From NCBI GenBank assembly GCA_027559495.1, contig JAMXSV010000008.1, positions 2,232,001-2,296,000 of the forward strand: 64,000 nt of DNA. Reading direction: 5' to 3'. Below are positions 1-12,391 of the stretch, one piece after another. Position 1 is the first letter of the stretch; every line of letters begins with the position of its first letter. Source of the DNA: Aurifilum marmelostoma (Eukaryota; Ascomycota; Sordariomycetes; Diaporthales; Cryphonectriaceae). The position numbers and the translations under genes were made by a program. The notes under the pieces are model-generated. The model was given only the letters and a program-made list of their open reading frames with translations. It had not been told where the DNA came from and ran no database searches.

Positions 1-1165
1 GCGTTGCTGCATTGGTGGTACTGCGGCCGTTGGATCACTGTTGAGTGATAACAGGCCGTCATCACATATCAGACGGAACGACACACAAGAAGACCTGAAC
101 TTGAACAAAACAAGTCAATTAGCTATATGAAGCCCAATATAAAATATCAGCCACTCCTTGCCTGTCATGCAAAAAAAAAAAAAAAACCCTTTGACAGTGG
201 CAAGTGGGCGAAACCAATACAGCGCGTCACTCTCTTGGCACTGTCCCTGCAGCGCCGACGGGGCTCACTCGTCACTCGAGTTACCTCCATATCCCCCCCC
301 ACCCTCCTCTTCCCTCTCTCACCTTCTCGCTCCTAAGGCGGCTGGCTCGGCGGTGGATTCGCCTAAAGACGCGCTCTTCCGCAAACAGCCCCATCCCTTA
401 TGCGAGAATGCTCTTCCCCTTCCTCCTCCTCCTCCTCCTCCTCCTCCTCCTCTTCAGCCCCAGCGTGGTGCCTCGAGCATTCTCGGGCCACTCCAGAGTA
501 TCGCTGATTGTACTTGAAAAGTAAATGCCATCCTGTCCAGGTATCCCTCGGACGCAAGAAGGAGGCTCTGGCAGAATTGTATCGACCATCTCCATGTGTG
601 TCGAGGTATCCAAGATCCTGCTCTCCTGGCTTTCTGAATGGTTGCCCGGTCCCAGAGCTCCTGACGCCGTTCCTTGTGCTCCTATAATATGTGTGCTCTG
701 ACAAGCCGAAGAAAAGTGGTTGTAAGGTATGACAAGATGCTGGGGGAGTCTCCAGGCCTGCTCTGTTGGTGGTGGTATGATGTGTGTTCGTCCTCGTTGC
801 ACACTGGTAGGTTGCTTGGTTGGTCGGCGGTAACAAGCCGGGGGTGGTGATGATGTGAAAAGTCGGTAGGTGTGATGTGGCGAGCCCTCCCCTCATGTGG
901 TATATTGGTTTCTTTCGAATAACGTGGAGAATATATATGTATATATAGATATAGATATATGTAAAAGATCCTCAGTTTCCATTGCGTCGTTAATGGCGAC
1001 TCCCGGCACAAATGCGTCGTCAGTACGCTTCGTGCCGCCGTTTGAAAATCATTAGTGTTCATAACCTGCCCCACGCTGCCATGGACTGTGGACAAAAGAA
1101 AAAGAAAGTCATGTCAGCCGCAGTTCTTCATCTCTGCTGAACGTCATGGTTTGTGGTGCTATTGC
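1..1165. other. Intergenic region at left edge, no gene seen
   Basis: No supportable coding region. A (TCC)n microsatellite lies at about 421-452, and a short AT-rich alternating stretch (TATATG/ATAGAT type) lies at about 931-965. The reverse-strand reading frame across 363-896 contains a glutamate run that is only the translation of the (TCC)n repeat. The part next to 1165 is the likely 3' flank of the FLC-like gene, which is transcribed leftwards. Confidence 0.6.
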
Positions 1166-3639
1166 TTACCTTGTGTTGTTCTGTGGCCGGTAGCCGCCGG
1201 CCGGGCTGCCATTGTTCTGGCCCCGGTAGGCCGACAGGTTCGATGACGACCCGTACGAGCTTGGCGGCTGCATTGACGAGCCAGTCTGCTGTTGGCGGAG
1301 GTACTGCCCTCCGTTGTAGGCCTGGTACTGGGGCTGCTGCTGCTGCTGCTGCTGCTGCTGCAGGCCCTGTCCAGGACTGTTACTGCGGCTGTCGTTCGGG
1401 AACAGCGGCACCGCAGGGTCCACGGGCGAGCGGGGCGCGTCGCGGTATGCAGGCTGCGAGAGGGGTGAGTTGATCTGCTGGGGCACCTGCATGTGCGATG
1501 GGTCGGTCCGTCGCTTCAGCGAGTCAGAGGATATCGACTCGGCATCGTCGTCCAGGTCGAAGGCCTTGTAGCCGTTCTTGTCACCTCGGGCGGTGGCCGC
1601 CAGGGCGTCCAGCTCGGTGGTCGTGTTGAGCTGGGTCTGCGACTTCATAAAGGAGGCCCGGTCGTCGGCCATGAACTGATACCTGGCATCGGGGTTCTTG
1701 CGGACCAGGACGATGACGGTCGTGACGATCAGCATGAGCAGCAGGACGAGGGCGAAGACGGCGTTTGCGAGCCAGAGGACCACGCCCACGACACCAGTGA
1801 CGATGGCGGGCTGGTTGAAGACATCCGAGAAGATCAGGAGGAAGATGGAGTTCAGGAAGTTGATGACGCAGATGGAGATGTTGAACGAGTTCGTGCTCTT
1901 GTCCATCCACGGCCGCAGCACGCTGGCCCCGATGAGCGCGGCGGCCTCGAGGACGATGAAGGCCACAGCCTGAACCGTGGACGTCGACTGGGCAAAGGCA
2001 ATAAACATGCCCTTGACCAGGAGGTAGGCGAGGGTGGGCACGATGAAGTAGTACGCCGAGGCTCGGAACTGCACGTAGAGGAATCCCCACTTGTTCAGGG
2101 CCTGGGGGTCCGAGAACAGGATATAAGCCGGGTTCCTGTGCATGACAACGGACCGGCGCGCGATGCGGATGACCTTGGAGGCGGCCCACGACAGGGTGGC
2201 CAGCATGCCGAAGAAGAAGAAGATGGCAAGGACCACCTCGGCGGCCGAGTCCCGCTGGGTGAACTCCCAGAGGCACAGGATGGTCATCTGGGGGAAGCCG
2301 ATCAGGGTGAGGCGGAACAGGATGCCCTTCAGGACGGTGAACCAGCCGTTGCGGAAATCCACAAACTTGTCGCTCTTCATCCACTTGTTCTTGACGGCAA
2401 GCTCACAGAAGCCCTTGAACGCGGCGACCCCCGCGATGGTGAAGACGACAAAGATGCAGAAGAAGGTCAGCCCCGTCATGAAGAGGTTGGTCGACTCGAT
2501 GCCGGCCTTGTAGGCGACACGCTGGATACCGTAGACCACATAGCTGCCGCTCGAGTTCTTGACGTTGCCCCGCTTCACTATGGACGATACCGCCTGCGAG
2601 ACCGAGTCGAGGGCCCGAGGCATCATTGCGACGGCCCGCTTTGAGAGCGTGATGCCCGTCTCCGTCAGAGAGCGCTTCATCTTGCGCTTCTCCACCTGGA
2701 CCGAGACTGTGGTCAGGGAGTCGAAGAGCGAGGAGGGCGTACCGCCCGTAGCGCGCTGGTACCACGTGAAGATGGTCTGCATGAAGCCGACGCGGATGAT
2801 GCCCATGCTCCACTGGAAATCCTGGGTCCAGGCCTGCACGATGGGAGGGAGGTCGATGCTGGTCATCCCGAGCATGGCCTGGCCCTGGAAGTAGCTGAAG
2901 AGCGACAGCGCGTTGGCGGCAACGTGGGAGGCGGCGTTGGAGTGGCCCAGCCCAGAGATGACGGCCGACGAGGCCAGCGCCAGACCGGCAACGATGGCGG
3001 TGGCCCACTTGACGCCCAGCAGGTTGACAGTCTTTCCGTTGGAGATGTCGGCCTCGACACAGGCGACACTTTCGCCGTTGGACGTGTAGTTCATGTACAG
3101 TCTGACCTTGGCATCGAGATCGGGGAAGGTATAGGCAATGCCTGGAATCTCCGAGGCCGCACTCTCGCTCACGTCCAGGGCAAAGGTAAGAGCCATCTTT
3201 CCAGCAGTCCTACACAGAAGAGGGAGGGGAGAGAGAAGATGTCAGCATAGTTCTCGGCAGTCTGCAGCACCAGGGTGGGCCAGCCCCTCCCCGAGGAGAC
3301 GGGCGACGCGAAATAGCAGCAGCACACGTACATAGGACAGAGACCAGCCAGGTTGATCTCGCAGGGATCGACCGTCTGCCGGATGATCTGGTAGCCATAG
3401 GCCGTGATGGTGGCATCAAAGACAACATTGCCCTGGATCGATGAGGTTGCCGACAGGTCAACAGTGGCGCTGTTGTTGTGTGGTGTATAGACGACGTTGA
3501 ACAGACTGGCCGTGAAGCCCGAGTCGGACTGGCACGTGTTCAGGGAGCTGGACGAGAGCATCTGCTCTGCCCCAGCCGGGCGGCATATGGCCGCGAGGGA
3601 GGAGAGTAACAATATCGGAGTCCTCGATGTGAACCACAT
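1166..3639 (-). CDS. FLC/TRP-like family integral membrane protein (flavin carrier / Pkd2-like)
   Basis: Two exons, complement(3332-3639) and complement(1166-3209), joined across a 122-bp GT-AG intron (phase 2), give about 783 residues. The join restores the block GLCPM-TAGKM followed by an alternating IPxxAYTFPDLDAKVR segment, the usual end of the ML-like domain in fungal FLC proteins. Order seen: signal peptide (MWFTSRTPILLLSSLAA), cysteine-containing ML-like lumenal domain (about 25-150), then a TRP-like region of about nine hydrophobic segments (about 165-590). The cytosolic tail is hydrophilic with a Gln run near residue 720 and Pro/Ser/Gln-rich sequence. Known for the family: S. cerevisiae Flc1-3 and fission yeast Pkd2 act at the ER or plasma membrane in calcium and cell-wall homeostasis. 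The paralogue cannot be decided here. The start was chosen because it gives a clean signal peptide. Confidence 0.88.
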
Positions 3640-4397
3640 CTTGGAGGATGTAGTCGGGGTAGGACTCTAGGAGAAAAGATGTATTCGAGGCCCGTGCCGG
3701 GTGGGAATCTCTGGACTGGCGCTGGACCTGTCGCTGCACAACCGAGTTCCCGCGGTGTTGACAAGGAGAAGAGGAGGAGGAAAGGAACGTAGATGCGTAA
3801 TGGTTTATTCCGACATCAAGGTGGCAAGGGGCGTCTCGAGGTCGACAACAAGTCCCGTCTCAGAGAGGGTCGGTTGACTGGCTGGTCGGTCGGCTGCTGC
3901 TGCGGCGGTCGAGATCCAAGCTGGGGGGCTTTTCCAAAACAAGAGCTGTCGGCCAATCGTGGTAGAAGGGAAGGATTATATGACAATGGTCTCGAAGGCT
4001 GTTGTCGTTGGGTTGTTGTCGGACGTGCGCCGCGGATCCAAGGAGAATAGCGAAGGAGGTCGGTCTGCCCTGTGTGTGTGTGTGTTGTTTACTTGTTGAC
4101 GAGGCGTGGAATTCAATTCGACAAGTAGCCCCTCAGAACGGTATGTTGTGTTGCCAAACGATGGTCGTGGTATTGTCTCGTACCCAAAAGTGTTTAATGG
4201 AGAAAGAAAATGGAGAGTCGAAATATGAAGATGAAGAATAAGGAGTAAGAGAAGAAGACGAGACCCCTTCGTGGACCCCAGAAGAGACAGGCTGTTGTTT
4301 GTCCAAACAAAGGGACAAAGACCTGATCTGTGGGTGCAGTTGGCTGGGCGAAGGAAGATCTGGGTCTGGTGACGGGGTCGTCGAGATCAAGATTGAA

Positions 4398-4433
<36 letters not shown>

Positions 4434-5336
4434 ATGTGGGTGGGTGGGTGAGTATGTGTAGGTGTAAAAGGTCACGAACATGGGAATTGAACGTGGAGCG
4501 AGAGGATGGTTCCCGTCCTGCCTGGGCTGCCGCTGGGGTTGGGTAGGGCGGGCGGGAAGGGGGGCCCAGTGCGGTCGCGTGAGTGGGTGGGTTGGGTTGG
4601 GTTGGTGTACCTGTAGTGGGTGCGCTCTGCTTGCTCTCCCTCTGTGGTTTCCAGTGGGTGGTGGTGGTGGGTTCTAAGATTCGCAGTGGAGTAACAGCAG
4701 AGGGCGAAGGAAGGGGGGGGAACGGACCCGTCTTGGTAGTCGTAATCAAAGGGGAGGGAGGGACAAGAAGGCTTTTCCTCAAAGAAAGAAAAAAAAATAA
4801 TAATAAAGACGCAGACGTGCTCTGATGGCACAAGCCAGCGTATGGCCATGTACTCCTGTCTGGTATGGTACCATAATACCACGGCGGCAGCATATCACAC
4901 CCAGTACATACAGTCACTTACTTTAGTAGGGTTCCCTGGAATTCCAGGGGCCTGGTCACCCAAGACAATTGGCCCGTCGCAGTAAATTGCAGCGCCAATT
5001 AGTGGTGACGAGGTAGCCTGTAGTAGTCAAGGGGTAAAAGCTTGGCACTGCACTACCCGCATAACACACCAGGCCCCGTGGGCGCAACAGGTACTCATCT
5101 CCTACTGCTGCGCCGGGCGCCAGGTCACGGCACTAACAGAGGTACCTGCGCCCAAGAGCTAGGACCACGCCCTGATGCAGGTACGGATGAGCCTGCGAGC
5201 TCGTTACGAGTCCCCATGTGGATCTTGGGGACAAGCTGCTATGGCACCTGCCTCCTCTTCTCAGGAATGATTTGGGAGGAGCCCCATCTCTTTTTTCCCC
5301 CCCCTCCCCGCCTTGCCTCCTCACAGACCAGATTCT

Positions 5337-5357
5337 CTGCTGCTGCTGCTGCTGCTG

Positions 5358-5394
<37 letters not shown>
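5337..5394. repeat. Compound (CTG)n(CTA)n trinucleotide microsatellite
   Basis: About eight CTG units run directly into about twelve CTA units and then two CGACTA-type units. The tract is non-coding as far as can be seen. The change of repeat unit within one uninterrupted tract suggests a point mutation that then spread by slippage. Confidence 0.9.
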
Positions 5395-8117
5395 GACTAC
5401 GACTGATCTGGTACCTTTTTTTTTTCTTCTTCTTTTTTTCGGCCTGTCAGCAAATTTCATCTCATTGCCGTCGCAACGGGTCATCAACAAAACACCATCT
5501 GTGGCTGTCTGCATACCTCGACAACAGGCCCTGCAGGGTAGCGCGGCAAGGCCTGCACAGGATGACGTCCACTCTGCATTTCTGATGCATTAGGCGAGCC
5601 AAGGTTTCTGATGGTCCAGCCCAACCACACAACACCAGCTGCTGCTGGGGAGCAGCCAGGTTTCTGGGCAGGTGGGCGGGGGGTGGCTGGTTAGAAGGTG
5701 CTGCTGATGCATTAGTTTCTTGTCGAGTCTTGATGTTGTTGCAGGTCGAGAGGATCATTCAAGCAGCTGTCACGGTCAAGTGCTCTCTCTCTCTGCTGCT
5801 GGCCCGGCAGAACTCTGTTTTCTCGTCAGCTCTCCACCGCCTCGTGTACCCATCTTCAACACGGATATAAGCGTGCCGGGACATTACATTACATTACGAG
5901 GGAGCATGTTCAGCTTTCGTCATCATCCCATGTCCGTTCAGCTGTCTAATGCACGGGGGCCCCATATCTTATCCACGACTGGCGGTCTCGAATCTCTCTC
6001 CCGCGCACACAACATGGAGAAGGGGACCAGACAAGAGACCAGATGGGCCAAAAATAAGAACTCTGTGTGTGCACGGCGTGCTCATGGCGCAGCGGCAGCT
6101 GGTGGTGCTGATCACATCAGACGCCGGCACCACCTCCTCCACCAACCGCTGCGCAACTCTAATAATGCCAGCCAGGTCTCCAAAACAGGCCGGAAGCCCA
6201 AGACCGTTCTGTATCGAGGGCACGGCGTCTCAGGGCGCCGGCCCTCCCTCGCCAATGGGCATGGCCAGACCCTGGAGTCTGCTGCGTCTGAGGCACTCCG
6301 TGTCTTCGACCCTGGCCGGGCTTGGCTTGCCTGGTTCAACCTCTTTTCGTCGTCGCCTTGCTGTGCACAGCCACGCTCCACCCAAATTTTGGCAAATACG
6401 GACCACCATACCATGACCATACAATGTGCTATTCGGCGAGGCGCTGCTTGGGGGGTCAGGGTTGGCAATTGTGTCTAGATTCGAAAGAGGGAAGAACCTT
6501 GCACTCGGCTAAGGGCTACCGAAACGTCCTCTCAGGTCCCGCGTCCTTTGATGGTTTAATTGGATCTGCTGTGTGCTATGGATCCTGGATGGTACGCGCT
6601 CGTCTATCCCGTACAGCAATTACTCGGGGCAGAAGGTCGATCTAACACATCCCGCGTGCTAAGACTGCGCCAGATCAGCCGGATTTTGGATCCCCTTCCC
6701 TGGGGGGTATGTATGGCATGCAGATTGGGTTGCTCGTCATGCACAGCGCGTACTGTGGTGTAGAGATCGACACAACCACCCGCGACGAGGCATCCACGCG
6801 CACCTCACTTCTCAATGATCCCACCTGGCGTTCGTGCTTCTCTGGTCTGGATCAGGAGGGTGAGAAAGATAGAGAGAGAGAGAGAGCGCCGAAATCTGCG
6901 CGGCCGACCGGGCGGGACCTAAAATGGATAGGGCAGATCAACGGTCACAAGGCTGCGACGTGGTGTTCTGCAGTAACCCCTCCCTGCTCATGTGGACCCC
7001 CTTTTCTGGGTTGTATTCTCCGACCCTGTATGAACCACCGTCCTGCGACACCTCCAGGCCCCCCAAGACGTTGCAGCCACACCAGAGACAAAGCGTCGCC
7101 AATCAGGGCGGCAGATGAAAATCTGTCATCTTCAAACGTGCACTGGAACACATGGCTTTTGCGCATGGCGTTTCGTAAATGCCTACACCACGCAGCACTA
7201 CGTATGCCCTCTTCCCCCCGTCCAGGGCATCTGGGGTTCTCCTGGAAGATCCAATCTCAAAAATCTATTTCCAGGCCCAGGTCTGGCGGGGCAGTGGGGC
7301 CCTGGCAACGTCGCCGGCCGTGTCAAACTGTGTGGCCCCGAGCATTTGCCCGCCCTAGAGCTCGCAGAACATCAAAAGCGCACCGCAGCAGCAGCAGCAG
7401 CATACTCACCTGCTCTCGGCATCGTAGCCGTAATCAAATCACCTGATCCATCATCAATACAAAATGAGCACTACCGTCCTGCCACTGTGTGCTTCGCCCC
7501 GACGCTGGCATCTCGGCACTGGCTGGTGCGTGAGGGGATTGATCATCACCCATAACAAAAGAAAGGAAAAGCAACAAACCCCCCTGCACGGCTCTTGTAT
7601 GCCGTTCCTACCACTACTCCCTACGTGCACTGCGTCAGACCCCTGATAGGAGTTCGGAGCATTTGTCTCCCTCCTGCAGCCTGTCTCTCCCTTCCCCGAG
7701 CACGACCTTCTTTTATGTGGGGTGCATCACTGCAAATCTAGATCTAGAATTGCGAAATGTGGGAAGGGGGAAGGGGAAAAAAGAAAGAAAAAAAAAGATG
7801 AAGCGACAAGCACTAGCAGTGGCAGTGTGAACCCTGAGAAGGTTTGTACGCCGCGAGCACTGCAAGCAAACACCTGCAGCCACAAATAAAGACTATACGA
7901 TCGTATTGGCATCGTCAGCTGCATGACGGACTTGGCCACCGTTTGACTTCATTAGAGGGGCTTACGCCGGCGGTAGTCCCAAGCCGAGGCGTACAGACCA
8001 GAGACTCGGCGCGCCACCACCGTATACGATCGATCCGTCCAGACGAGCAACACAGCCTCGTTGCTAATCCACAAGGCAAATTTGGTCTGACGAGGCTCAA
8101 CTGCGACTTTTCATTTT

Positions 8118-8119
8118 CA

Positions 8120-8154
<35 letters not shown>
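8118..8154. repeat. Compound (AC)n(AG)n dinucleotide microsatellite
   Basis: A CA/AC tract of about 18 bases changes without interruption into an AG tract of about 18 bases. The same compound arrangement recurs at 28176-28208. Confidence 0.9.
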
Positions 8155-8155
<1 letters not shown>

Positions 8156-8907
8156 TAAAGGCATGTTCCTCTTTTCTTGCCCTTTTTACAACCCCAGAAA
8201 ATCCCGCGTGACGTTGGATAACGATCATCTTTCTGCATTCCTGTCTGGAGATGACAAAAACCGCACCATACGAAGTCTTTCCAATTACATAAGCTCCCAG
8301 TCAACACTCGAATCACTTGATGTTGCGCAGATCACCATTTCCTCGTCTGCTTGAGCCTCATCTTCTCGGGTATCACGGCATCAAGTAAGAAAAAAGAAGG
8401 GGAGCCAGAAAGAAGAGACCCTTGTATTCATACCTCCTCGAGTCCGGCAACACGCTCAAGCCTGTCCCGCTCACTATATGCTGTCATTCCAGCAGGAGTA
8501 CAGCCAGTAGAGAATATGCTGCCGTAGATTTCCGCGCTCCGTAGTACATACAGCTTAATGAGGAGAACAGGCCTGCAAGCCAAGGGCTATTATTCTCGTG
8601 TGTATTCAGGGTGCTTTAGAATGCACGTCGTGGGCTCTTTCCCCGAGCCATCCTTACACCTGTAGCTCTATGGGTGCGTCCTTTTGAGTGGTTGGTCTTC
8701 TCAAATCTGTGCCGGAGAATTCGTGGCGGCTTATGGTCCCTCATGGTCCTGGGAGTTTAATGACCATCGTGTCGCGCAGACAGTCCTGTGAATACACCAT
8801 ATCTTGGTGAAAGAGCAAGGACGGATGAATCAGAGGTACTTCATCATTGGTCTCGCTGTAAAATCTGCATAGGTCATCTGCACATCACCAGTCGCCCCAT
8901 CCTACGG

Positions 8908-11612
8908 CTACACCCACTCCACAAAGCTCTCCATCCACGGATTGTTACTGCGGCTGATGTCCACCCCGTGCCTATACGTGGCGCTCAGCTCCTCCTCGTC
9001 CACGCCGCAGTGCGTCCTGCCGTCCCTGCCCTCGAACCAGCCCAGCCCGTAGGTCTTGTTGATGCCCGTCAGGTGCTGCAGCATGGCCGCGTTGGAGTAT
9101 TGCTCCGTGCCCACAAAGTCGTACAGCATCTTGCTCTGGTGGATAAAGGCCAGCACGCTGGCGATGGTGTTGGGCTGGCGCGGCACAAAGGGCAGGCGCC
9201 GGCGGACAAACACCAGCGTCGCGACGACGCCCATGTACAGCAGGATGCAGAGGGCCGCGGCCAGGGTCAGCCAGAAGCTGTGCACCGTCTCCTCGCCCGC
9301 GTCGAGGCTCGCGTCTTCCCCGTAGCCGGTTGATGTCAACGACGGGGGCCCAAAGGCACGGGCCTCGACCGTGGCCAGCGAGGATACCAGGACGGTCAGC
9401 ATCTCGGTCATGACCGTGCCGAACCCCACGGCGGCGACGAGCCAGTGCCGGGCGAGGAGGGCCTTGATGGCGACCCAGGCGAAGGGCATAGCAGTGTAGT
9501 CGAGGGTGAGGGTTCTGGGCGGCGCATGGCGGCGGTAGAGGATGTAGAAGGGCTCCATCAGCCGGATGGTCGTGTCCAGCGCGCCCCAGCCCAGCTTGAT
9601 GCAGACGGCCAGCGCGGTGATGACCCAGGGGGCCTTGTCGGTCCAGTCGCCCGCGTGCGTGAAGAGGAAGACGGGGAGGAGCATGGTGAAGAGGGCGATG
9701 CCGGAGATGTAGGCGATGGACCCCTCTGGGCGGAACATGAGCAGGTGGGGGTTCTCCAGGGAGAGCTTGGACCTGGCGGCGGACGACCTCGACTCGTCCT
9801 GGGGCTGCCCGGTGATCCTGGCCAGGGCACTGTTCAGATCGGCGTTGTTCCTGTCGTAGTCGCTGTCGTTCATCGGCGCGAGCGACGAGTTGCGCAGTAT
9901 GTACCGGTGGTGCCTGAGTTTTCTGTGGATATCCTCGTGGCTTGCGACGTCACAGGCCTTGAAGTCCATCAGGATGTGCGACACGTTCGCCATGGCCGCG
10001 AGACCGGCGATGCCTTTGACGTCCGCCAGCAGGCCGGACCGCCGCGTGTTGAGCTGGTAGAACAGGGCACAGCCCAGCAAGGCGATGATGATGAGCACGG
10101 CCTCGTTGAGGCGCGACCACACGGGGTCGATGGAGATGTGTTTTTCTATTGTGGGGTTTGCCGTCCGCGTTGCGCTGTCTGGCGACAAGTTGATGGCGGC
10201 CGAGACGAGTGTCGGGACGGCAGAGACGGCCAGGATTGATGCGATGGAGACGATGGCCACGGCATAGTGCCGCCGGCGGAAGGCGTGAAGGGGCTGTAGG
10301 AAGCTGAAGCTCGTGATATAATCCACGTTGAGCGTCTCGGCGGCAGTGGCCCCGCCCTCCCTGGAGAGCTGGTAGTATGCCTCGAGCCGCTTCACCTCGA
10401 ACGCGGTCGTCTGCCACAGCACACCATAGATGACGGCTATGAGGGTTGGCAGGAACTTGATGGAGAAATATTCGAGGCCGTCGATGTCTGCCGGCTTCTG
10501 GAAATTTACCAGACCTCCATCCTCGGAGCGTGCTGACCGCTGGTACAGGGCCTCGGTCGACCCTGCCAACACAAATGACAGCAAGATGAGCATGAGGAGA
10601 TATGGCCACCGCATCGAGAAGGGCTTCCAGTCGGGGTTCGGGTAGAACGTCTCGACCCTGCGCGTCATCTTGATGGGTATCGTCGTATTGCGCTTGGAAA
10701 GATCCCTCAACTCCTCAGACTCCCCGGGCATCGCATCACCCGCGACGAAACTCAGGTCGATCTTGGAGCTTCGATGGCCCACGGAGTGAGAGGGCCTGGG
10801 CTGGTCCATGGTGATCTCGGGCTCCTCGATGATGACCTGGATGGCCTGGCCTGTCCTGTTGGCCTCGCTCTGCCCCAAGGCCCTGCGCGTCGCAGATCTG
10901 CTCAGAGACAGCTTCCGTCGAGAGAAGGACACTGCTCGCGAGGGCATCCGCTGCAGTATGGGCGAGGAGGGAGATGATGACAGGTCCTCCTCTCGGATCT
11001 GGATCTTGGGGCTCTTGAAGCCCGCGCCCAGTCCTCCGGTCAACTGGCCTGCCTGCTCTTGCTCCTGCCATGCTTTCGACCTGTCTTCGGTCTCAGGCAG
11101 GTTGGCACCAGATGCGGCAGCCGTTGTTTGCGGTGGTGGTGTGGTTGGGCGGGTAGATTTCGGCGAGTCGTGCTCTGTCTCATCCGCTCCGTCTATGGGA
11201 GCTGCAGCAGGCAGAAGCCCCTCCTCGAGGGTTTCCTCGCCCTCGGGGATCGCATCAACTGTCGCGGTGTGATCAAGACCAGCGTATCGTCCTCCTCCAG
11301 GCGCATTGCGCTTGCTCGTCTTCCGGGAGGGCCCGTCCGGGGCATAACCCTCTCCGACGCCGAGCTTTTGGTATACACCCCCATCACTACTAGCGGATGA
11401 GAATGGTCGAGACCAGCGGCCAGAAGTCGTTCTGTCGACTTCAGGGCTGCTGCTGGCAGATTGCGTCGGCGGGGAGACCATAGACTCCCGCCCGGTGAGT
11501 GGACTCGCTGGCGGGCTGACGTCTTCCCCGTCGTAGAATTGCAGGCTGCTGATGTCGTGAAAGGACTCGATACGCGCGCTGAACCTGGCTTTCAGCAGCA
11601 CAGTCCTAGAAC

Positions 11613-11646
<34 letters not shown>

Positions 11647-11784
11647 ATGGGCTGTTTCTTCTGAGGACCGCGGCGTGGAGTCGCTGGCCTGCTGCTCCAT
11701 GTTGTTCACGGCACTGCCTGCTCCATCTAAGGGTCCCGTGACACGAGGTCCTTCCTGCAGCGTGAGACGGGTCTGCCCGGCCAA
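8908..11784 (-). CDS. DUF3433-family multi-pass membrane protein with N-terminal polyglutamine
   Basis: Single-exon frame of 958 residues. Residues 1 to about 380 are hydrophilic and probably disordered, with a ten-residue polyglutamine run near residue 50 and Ser/Pro-rich segments. Basic SFSRRKLSLSRSATRR sequence lies near 290-305. Hydrophobic segments start at about 388 (RWPYLLMLILLSF) and form two similar halves, each with a short juxtamembrane block followed by several TM helices. The block RLPFVPRQPNTIASVLAF near the C-terminus is characteristic of the DUF3433 family of filamentous fungi, which usually carries two such domains. The function is not established; a plasma-membrane location is inferred. 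No introns are needed. The start gives an upstream stop-free leader of normal length; the exact methionine is not proven. Confidence 0.85.
11614..11643. repeat. Coding CTG/CAG repeat (polyglutamine)
   Basis: Ten perfect CTG units on the + strand, read as CAG on the coding strand, encode the Q10 run of the DUF3433 protein. The codons are pure CAG, so the tract is likely length-variable between isolates. Confidence 0.92.
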
Positions 11785-12359
11785 TGAGCTTGCTGATGTG
11801 TATCTCGGAACAAAATAAGCACTGATATTAACGAGTGAGGCTGGTGTGGAAGACGAGAACGAGCGACGCGCGACAGCAGGCTGCCGGCAAGACGATGCGA
11901 TGACAGAGGACCGACGATACAGGAGAGGACAGAGAAGGTTGTCGAGTGCATCGCAGAAGGCTCGGGAGAAGAATACATGGAATCGGTTTCTTCTACTTGT
12001 GTCTTGTGTGTGAATCCTCCGATGCGGCTGAGTTGCCCGTTTACGGCCAAGATAGCGCTAGGTCAACAGTAGTGCTCAGTGTGAGTGGGCTGGCTGGACT
12101 TGGCTGGCTGGCTGGTGCTTAATATTGAGGCAGTCGTCCCAGGCGTACGGCGGTGGTGGTGGTGGTAACCCGACAGGCTGGTCATGAGGCTCGATCCCAC
12201 CTCGAGATCCTCCCGGAAGCGCTGGCAAGGATGTTTGCCCCTGCGTACTTGTAGCACGAGCGTATGACCGGTGGACAGTTTCCCAATAGGGCCTCGGACT
12301 TCTTGACCACGGCATAGTGGCAGGCATGGTGTTTGCTGCAGGTGTTCGCGCCACTGACC

Positions 12360-12391
<32 letters not shown>

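Larger units (their letters stand above)
3640..8907. other. 5.3-kb gene-poor region between FLC-like and DUF3433 genes
   Basis: The left part (3640-4900) is the upstream region of the leftward FLC-like gene and probably holds its promoter and leader. Simple repeats: (TG)n at 4399-4430, compound (CTG)n(CTA)n at 5337-5394, a T/C tract at 5414-5440, ACATT tandem copies near 5883-5895, and compound (AC)n(AG)n at 8118-8154. The open frames at 5720-6478 and 6709-7446 have no recognisable domain, no good start context and biased, unstructured composition, so they are not called. The stretch 8160-8907 is the 3' flank of the DUF3433 gene. Confidence 0.55.

Noticed and set aside
363..896. 177-codon reverse frame with a polyglutamate run
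   Set aside because: The glutamate run is only the translation of the (TCC)n microsatellite; the remainder has no recognisable content.
1493..2644. 383-codon frame on the + strand opposite the FLC-like gene
   Set aside because: Antisense shadow of a GC-rich coding exon; Asp/Gly/Arg/His-rich with no domain, while the opposite strand encodes a clear membrane protein.
5720..6478. 252-codon + strand frame
   Set aside because: No domain, random-looking composition, overlapping frames on the other strand are equally open.
6709..7446. 245-codon + strand frame
   Set aside because: Cys/Pro/Arg/His-rich without pattern; crosses an (AG)n stretch; no family resemblance.
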